A stretch of 18,958 bases of DNA from Clostridia bacterium (GTDB lineage Bacteria > Bacillota > Clostridia > Christensenellales > DTU072), in assembly GCA_028701415.1 (NCBI GenBank), contig JAQVQU010000027.1, positions 1 to 18,958 of the forward strand, given 5' to 3'. The notes beneath the pieces were generated by a model. The model was not told the origin of the DNA, did no database searches, and was given only the letters and a program-made list of their open reading frames with translations. Positions 15,867 through 18,958 of the stretch are shown here, piece by piece. The position numbers and the translations under genes are program-made. Position 1 is the first letter of the stretch, and every line of letters begins with the position of its first letter.

Positions 15867-16396
15867 TATATTATACAAGCGATTTGCATTTAGGACATGC
15901 AAATATTATAAAATTATGTAGCAGGCCATTCTACTGCTTAGAAGAAATGAATGAAGCTTTGATAAATAATTGGAATAAAGCAATTCATAACGATGATACA
16001 ATTTATATCGTCGGTGACTTAATGTTTCGCACAACAAATACTAGACCGGAAGATTATTTGAATCGCTTGAAAGGTAAGAAGCATTTAATAATTGGAAATC
16101 ACGACAAATCTTGGTTAAATCAAATTGATGCCACTAAATATTTTGAAAGTGTAGAAAATGTGCAAATAATTGCAACTAGCTACGGCAAAATTACATTATG
16201 CCATTATCCGATGATGTCTTTTGAAGGTAAGTATCTTATTTATGGACATATTCACGGAAACAAAAATGATACTTATTGGTCTTTATTAAAGACAATGGAA
16301 AATGCCCTGAATGCTAGTGTGGAAATAAATGAATACAAGCCTGTAAATTTTGATGAGCTAGTAGAAAATAATAAAAAATTCAGGACGGAACTATAA
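15863..16396 (+). CDS. Metallophosphoesterase (calcineurin-like)
   Basis: The 177-residue protein carries all metal and catalytic motifs of the calcineurin-like fold: DLHLGH with Asp7 and His9, GDLMF with Asp52, GNHD with Asn79-His80-Asp81, LCHYP with His114, and GHIHG with His129 and His131. The size and motif spacing fit the small COG4186-type phosphoesterases common in phages and accessory regions; the substrate may be a nucleotide or nucleic-acid phosphodiester. The start is a GTG that overlaps the stop of the preceding mini-gene (GTGA), so translation is probably coupled. Its stop overlaps the ATG of a truncated second metallophosphoesterase (TAATG). It is one of the few intact genes in the island. 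Confidence 0.88.
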   Translation: MIYYTSDLHLGHANIIKLCSRPFYCLEEMNEALINNWNKAIHNDDTIYIVGDLMFRTTNTRPEDYLNRLKGKKHLIIGNHDKSWLNQIDATKYFESVENVQIIATSYGKITLCHYPMMSFEGKYLIYGHIHGNKNDTYWSLLKTMENALNASVEINEYKPVNFDELVENNKKFRTEL

Positions 16397-16479
16397 TGAT
16401 ATTTATTACAGGTGATACACATGGTACACACGATTTTTCTAAACTTACGGAATTTGCAGAGTTAAACCAAAATTTTTAA
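16396..16479 (+). pseudogene. N-terminal stub of a second metallophosphoesterase
   Basis: ATG 16396 overlaps the previous stop. The 27 codons read MIFITGDTHGTHDFSKLTEF and seven more residues, then TAA. GDTHG is the first metal motif (D-x-H) of another metallophosphoesterase type that normally has 200 or more residues. The frame then runs into DNA encoding UvrA in a different frame, so the rest was deleted. Confidence 0.65.
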
Positions 16480-16834
16480 AACACTAGATATTCTTTGCAA
16501 GGTCGGAGTGTCGTATATAAAACTCGGACAAAGTGCAACAACACTATCTGGAGGTGAGGCTCAAAGGATAAAACTAGCTAAGGAGCTGTGTGACGGAAAA
16601 ACCAAAGGTGCCGTTTATATTATGGATGAACCTTCCTCCGGACTTCATGATGACGATACGGATAAACTCAGTGATATCATTCATAGTTTAACCTTGAACG
16701 GAGCAACTGTGATTGTTATCGAGCACAATCCGCGAATCATTAAAAAAGCAGACTACATAATCGAGATGGGACCCGATGGAGGAGATAAAGGCGGGTATGT
16801 ATTAAAAAAAGGGTGGCTTAATAATAAAAAATAG
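16478..16834 (+). pseudogene. C-terminal fragment of UvrA (excinuclease ABC subunit A)
   Basis: UvrA is the ATP-dependent damage sensor of nucleotide excision repair. Only its last ~118 residues are here: KTLDILCKVGVSYIKLGQSA, the ABC signature TLSGGEAQRIKLAKEL, Walker B VYIMDEPSSGLHDDD, the H-loop VIVIEHNPRIIKKADYII and MGPDGGDKGG. A full UvrA has about 940 residues with two ABC modules, so both Walker A motifs and all zinc modules are missing. GTG 16508 can open a 108-codon ORF but no function is expected. The element copy may have been a UvrA-like paralogue rather than the housekeeping gene. It stands directly before a helix-hairpin-helix gene. Confidence 0.85.
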
Positions 16835-16845
16835 TGGAGGTTAAT

Positions 16846-17472
16846 ATGAATTACAACTTAGATTTAAAATATATATCGATTGAAAGTTATAAAGAAATTT
16901 TAAAAAACCAGAATTTACTTCCCAGTCGAAGATGTTTGTTAACGAATATTGATAAGTACTTCGCCATTTTAGATAAAAAGGGAATAAATAATGTTTATCA
17001 ATTAAAAATGCTTTTGTCAACGCCAGTTAAAATCGACGCATTTTCGTTAGAGAGCGGGATTCCTCAAGACTATTTGATAATTCTAAAAAGGGAAATCGGA
17101 GGTCTTGAACAAAAACCTGTTTTGCTTTCGACCTTTCCTGATATGGAGAACGAATTAATATCTAAGCTGTATCTGGAGGGTATTAAGACTTCGAAAGATT
17201 ATTTTGAAAGCAAAATTAAATCTGAAACTGACGAGTTATATTGTCTTTGTGACTTGGTAAGAATTAACGGAATAGGACCTGTAGCGGCTAAAATGTTTTT
17301 TGAAGCAGGATATAAAAGTGCATTAGCATTTGCTAAAGCAAGTGCCGAAGAATTGCTGAATAAAATTACAGCAGTTAACTCGATAAATAATTATTATAAA
17401 GGCAATTTAGGTCTTAAAGATATGGAATTTTGTATCACTTATGCAAAACTACTTATGCGTTATGTGAAATAA
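16846..17472 (+). CDS. Helix-hairpin-helix protein (DUF4332-like)
   Basis: I chose ATG 16846 because GGAGG lies at 16836-16840; a GTG at 16834 would add four residues. The 208-residue protein has a clear HhH element at about 137-175 (LVRINGIGPVAAKMFFEAGY, then A..FA.AS.EEL), with a second weaker HhH-like stretch in the N-terminal half (about 40-85). This matches DUF4332-type proteins, in which paired HhH motifs bind DNA without sequence preference. No catalytic motif is visible. Its place after a UvrA fragment suggests the pair once worked in DNA repair or protection. It appears intact. Confidence 0.65.
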   Translation: MNYNLDLKYISIESYKEILKNQNLLPSRRCLLTNIDKYFAILDKKGINNVYQLKMLLSTPVKIDAFSLESGIPQDYLIILKREIGGLEQKPVLLSTFPDMENELISKLYLEGIKTSKDYFESKIKSETDELYCLCDLVRINGIGPVAAKMFFEAGYKSALAFAKASAEELLNKITAVNSINNYYKGNLGLKDMEFCITYAKLLMRYVK

Positions 17473-17502
17473 CTTTCGGCAACTTTTTTCGAACGTTTTC
17501 AA

Positions 17503-17657
17503 AAGCCTTATCGTTCATTACAAGTTTTTAAAAAAGCGACGAAAGGGAAAAACAGCCTTATCGTTCGTTAGGGGTACCCTAAAAAGCGATATTGTTCGTT
17601 AGCTTGGGAGGGGGAACAAGTCCCTAACAGAAGGCAGGGACAACGAACGATAAGTAA
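17503..17657. repeat. Cluster of short repeats CTTATCGTTCRTTA, direct and inverted
   Basis: CTTATCGTTCATTA (17507-17520) and CTTATCGTTCGTTA (17557-17570) are 50 bp apart, each preceded by AGC. A diverged copy, GATATTGTTCGTTAG, lies at 17588-17602, and an inverted copy AACGAACGATAAG at 17642-17654 inside the right 152-bp repeat. The last pair can form a 13-bp perfect stem. A further GTCCCT/AGGGAC hairpin is at 17620-17641. The stretch 17473-17621 holds no gene. Confidence 0.65.
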
Positions 17658-17773
17658 TATTTTCAAATAGTTTTTGAGAGGGTAGCTGAAAATAGGTAAA
17701 AAGACACGAAAAACAACAAAAAAGACACACGATGGGAGCGAGATTATACGCTCCTTTTTCGTGTGTCTTGGTG
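17622..17773. repeat. 152-bp direct repeat, right copy, ending at the tRNA-Val CCA end
   Basis: Same length and order as 13669-13820: CCCT...AGGG hairpin, AACGAACGATAAG, a diverged middle, then the terminator hairpin and CTTGGTG. The last two bases overlap the 3' CCA of tRNA-Val. This copy is the natural downstream region of the tRNA, so the left copy is the displaced one. Confidence 0.85.
17712..17769 (-). terminator. Terminator of tRNA-Val
   Basis: On the minus strand an 11-bp perfect stem (bases 17759-17769 with 17722-17732) enclosing a GGAGCG/CGCTCC stem is followed by TTTTTTGTTGTT. It lies 3 nt after the tRNA CCA. The same structure is kept in the left repeat at 13769-13816. Confidence 0.8.
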
Positions 17774-17847
17774 GTGGGCAATAAGGGACTCGAACCCCTG
17801 ACTTCCTCCATGTGACGGAGGCACTCTACCAGCTGAGTCAATTGCCC
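17772..17847 (-). tRNA. tRNA-Val (anticodon CAC)
   Basis: A 76-nt gene including encoded CCA (17774-17772). The acceptor stem GGGCAAT/ATTGCCC pairs perfectly. The D stem is ACTC/GAGT, and the anticodon stem CCTCC/GGAGG carries the loop GTCACAT, giving anticodon CAC for codon GUG. The T arm AGGGG-TTCGAGT-CCCTT is normal. GGGCAAT is the usual acceptor of clostridial tRNA-Val. Its 3' end faces the island. Confidence 0.95.
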
Positions 17848-17859
17848 TAAAGTAAGTGT

Positions 17860-17888
17860 ATTTTATCAAAAAAGGGCTAAGATGTAAA
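17860..17888 (-). promoter_or_regulatory. Promoter of tRNA-Val
   Basis: On the minus strand, TTTACA (17888-17883), a 17-nt spacer and TAAAAT (17865-17860) place the start about 6 nt before the mature tRNA 5' end. Confidence 0.7.
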
Positions 17889-18007
17889 GAGAAAGGAAAA
17901 ATATATATAGCCATGATGTTATTGAGTAAGTGAGATTAGTTATAGATGTTCATTGAAAAATGGACATATAAATCGGAAAAAGAAGGATTTAAGAGAGAAA
18001 AAGAGGG

Positions 18008-18304
18008 TTATTGTATATTATTGAGAAGTTTATATAGGTTTGGGATATCATTTTTAACGGTTTCATAGATTACTGTAAGGTCAATATCTCCATATTGATG
18101 AATAATTTTATTTCTCATTCCTTTAATGGCCCTCCAAGGAATATCTGTATGATTTGATTTGAAAGAAGTATTTAATCTTTCAGAGTTTTCTGAAATCTGG
18201 ATTAGGCGAAACATAATGGAGTCGAGAAGCACAAGATCTTTGTTTATATTATCTAAAGTAATTTTCTGAGTGTGCTCAATCAGAAAACCAAGATTCTTTA
18301 ACAT
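18008..18304 (-). CDS. hepT: HepT-like toxin (DUF86, HEPN superfamily), probably N-terminally interrupted
   Basis: HepT proteins are HEPN-fold toxins neutralised by a MntA-type nucleotidyltransferase encoded beside them, which AMPylates the HepT tyrosine. The ORF from ATG 18304 has 98 residues and the hallmark RX4HXY as RNKIIHQY (Arg64, His69, Tyr71), preceded by DIPWRAIKGM. ATG 18304 has no Shine-Dalgarno. In the same frame, DNA upstream reads NNEYYVAQ (18328-18305), a natural beginning for this family, but a TAA at 18334-18332 blocks it. One more A in the A7 tract (18333-18327) would join it to an ATG at 18342 overlapping the antitoxin stop. The toxin may therefore be off, phase-variable or made by slippage. 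Confidence 0.8.
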   Translation of the reverse strand: MLKNLGFLIEHTQKITLDNINKDLVLLDSIMFRLIQISENSERLNTSFKSNHTDIPWRAIKGMRNKIIHQYGDIDLTVIYETVKNDIPNLYKLLNNIQ

Positions 18305-18334
18305 TTGTGCGACATAGTACTCATTATTTTTTTA

Positions 18335-18805
18335 TTATCCATATACCTTTATCCCATCTTTCAGTATTTCATTAACAAGATCTAGGTTGTCTTTTAGCTG
18401 TGACTGATTTAATATATCTACTTTTTTCTTCAAGCCTTCTCTTAAGGATTCCACTAATTCATAAAAACTTAGTCCAGAGCCCGTTGTGTTTATCAATAAA
18501 TCTACATCGCTATTTTCATTCGCTTTCCCTTTTGCATATGAGCCAAACAAGTAGCAATAGCTGACATCATAATTGGAAAGAACATCATTGCACACAGCTT
18601 TAATTACATCAATTGTTAATAACCCATTTTCCTCATCAACAAAGCCAAATGAGGATAGTTTTTCAAGCATGTAAGTATATTTGTAAGACCCCGATTTCTG
18701 TTCATCATTCTCATAGTTTTGATAAGTGCGGAGAGGTATACCTAAGTATTTTGCACTTTCTGTTTGGGTCAGACCTTTTTGAATACGTAGCTCTTTTAGT
18801 CTCAT
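18335..18805 (-). CDS. mntA: HTH-fused MntA-type nucleotidyltransferase antitoxin
   Basis: The 156-residue protein joins an XRE-like HTH (residues ~1-55; LRIQKGLTQTESAKYLGIP, RTYQNYE) to a minimal nucleotidyltransferase (about 65-156). The catalytic signature GSX10DXD is exact: Gly88-Ser89 and Asp100/Asp102 in FGSYAKGKANENSDVDLLI, with Asp130 in KKVDIL as the likely third acid. Such enzymes AMPylate HepT toxins; the HTH should let it also repress its own operon. I chose ATG 18805 (MRLKELR), since the same context is repeated at each copy of the tandem repeat; ATG 18829 would add eight residues. No strong SD lies before it, which fits translation coupled to the mini-ORF ending at 18807. The hepT gene follows. 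Confidence 0.85.
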   Translation of the reverse strand: MRLKELRIQKGLTQTESAKYLGIPLRTYQNYENDEQKSGSYKYTYMLEKLSSFGFVDEENGLLTIDVIKAVCNDVLSNYDVSYCYLFGSYAKGKANENSDVDLLINTTGSGLSFYELVESLREGLKKKVDILNQSQLKDNLDLVNEILKDGIKVYG

Positions 18806-18806
18806 A

Positions 18807-18875
18807 TTAATCACACTCTCTCCAACCATCAGTTACCCATTTCACTTTTTGAATACGTAGCTCTTTTAGTTTCAT
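18807..18875 (-). CDS. 22-codon leader ORF from tandem repeat (inner copy)
   Basis: ATG 18875 opens MKLKELRIQKVKWVTDGWRE and CD, then TAA at 18809-18807. The first ten residues copy the antitoxin start, after which the frame leaves the HTH sequence. The stop is one base before the antitoxin ATG at 18805, ideal for termination-reinitiation. Translation is inferred. Confidence 0.35.
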   Translation of the reverse strand: MKLKELRIQKVKWVTDGWRECD

Positions 18876-18876
18876 A

Positions 18877-18945
18877 TTAATCACACTCTCTCCAACCATC
18901 GATTACCTGTTTCACTTTTTGAATACGTAGCTCTTTTTGTTTCAT
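18877..18945 (-). CDS. 22-codon leader ORF from tandem repeat (outer copy)
   Basis: ATG 18945, preceded by AAGGTGA at 18957-18951, opens MKQKELRIQKVKQVIDGWRE and CD, then TAA at 18879-18877, one base before the ATG of the next mini-ORF at 18875. It holds the best SD of the series, so ribosomes probably enter here. Translation is inferred. Confidence 0.4.
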   Translation of the reverse strand: MKQKELRIQKVKQVIDGWRECD

Positions 18946-18958
18946 ATTAATCACCTTA

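Larger units (their letters stand above)
13821..17621. mobile_element. Decayed accessory island between 152-bp direct repeats next to tRNA-Val
   Basis: The segment is bounded by direct repeats and by a tRNA 3' end, the usual address of integrative elements. It holds a mix of intact small genes and truncated ones (RtcB, a second metallophosphoesterase, UvrA). I see no integrase, transposase, relaxase or phage structural gene, so it is a remnant or a passively carried block, and its mobility is inferred. Confidence 0.45.
18775..18958. repeat. 70-bp tandem repeat duplicating the antitoxin gene's 5' end
   Basis: GAATACGTAGCTC begins at 18781, 18851 and 18921. The first two 70-bp units differ at about 5 positions. 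The third matches for about 34 bp and then passes into unique DNA that carries a good SD (AAGGTGA on the minus strand) before running off the window. Each unit contains, on the minus strand, ATTAATATG and the first ten codons of the antitoxin. Confidence 0.92.

Noticed and set aside
17622..17773. CRISPR or other array suggested by the short repeats near the tRNA
   Set aside because: Repeat spacing is irregular, copies are few and partly inverted, and no cas gene is in the window.

Overview
The window looks like the chromosome of an AT-rich, Gram-positive, low-GC Firmicute, most likely an anaerobic Clostridia-type gut or sediment bacterium. The reasons are strong AGGAGG-type ribosome binding sites, lipobox lipoproteins, BspA-type LRR_5 surface proteins, InlB-type repeats, an ECF vitamin-transporter S component, LarA, and a tRNA-Val of clostridial type. 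No species can be named from the sequence alone.

Layout. (1) 1-1314: 3' part of glucuronate isomerase (uxaC), whose start lies outside the window. (2) 1370-6507: a cell-surface block holding a divergent M23-like lipoprotein on the minus strand, a GLUG/InlB-repeat membrane-anchored protein behind a 140-nt leader, and an LRR_5 lipoprotein. (3) 6543-8716: a minus-strand two-gene operon, an alpha/beta hydrolase followed by a LarA-family nickel racemase, with a clear promoter. (4) 8798-10866: plus-strand PfkB sugar kinase, ECF S component and a GtrA-like membrane protein. (5) 10954-11295: decayed C-terminal remnant of a GH130 glycoside phosphorylase. (6) 11533-13404: a large LRR_5 lipoprotein related to the one in block 2.

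(7) 13405-17773 is a decayed accessory island. Two 152-bp direct repeats (13669-13820 and 17622-17773) bracket it, and the right copy ends on the CCA end of an intact tRNA-Val(CAC). Inside are an XRE-type HTH protein, the C-terminal third of RtcB, a Cys-rich HExxH protein, a frameshifted tiny zinc-ribbon gene, an intact metallophosphoesterase, 27 codons of a second one, the C-terminus of a UvrA and a helix-hairpin-helix protein. A helicase/ATPase remnant stops at the left repeat. I see no integrase or transposase. I read the block as the rubble of one or more elements integrated at tRNA-Val.

(8) 18008-18958: a minus-strand HTH-MntA/HepT type toxin-antitoxin pair beyond the tRNA. Two features stand out. 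The first 11 codons of the antitoxin gene, with upstream DNA, are tandemly duplicated with a 70-bp period, creating two 22-codon leader ORFs whose stop codons lie one base before the next ATG. The toxin reading frame appears to be interrupted by an A7 tract at the antitoxin/toxin junction. Together these make the right end the most interesting part of the window.
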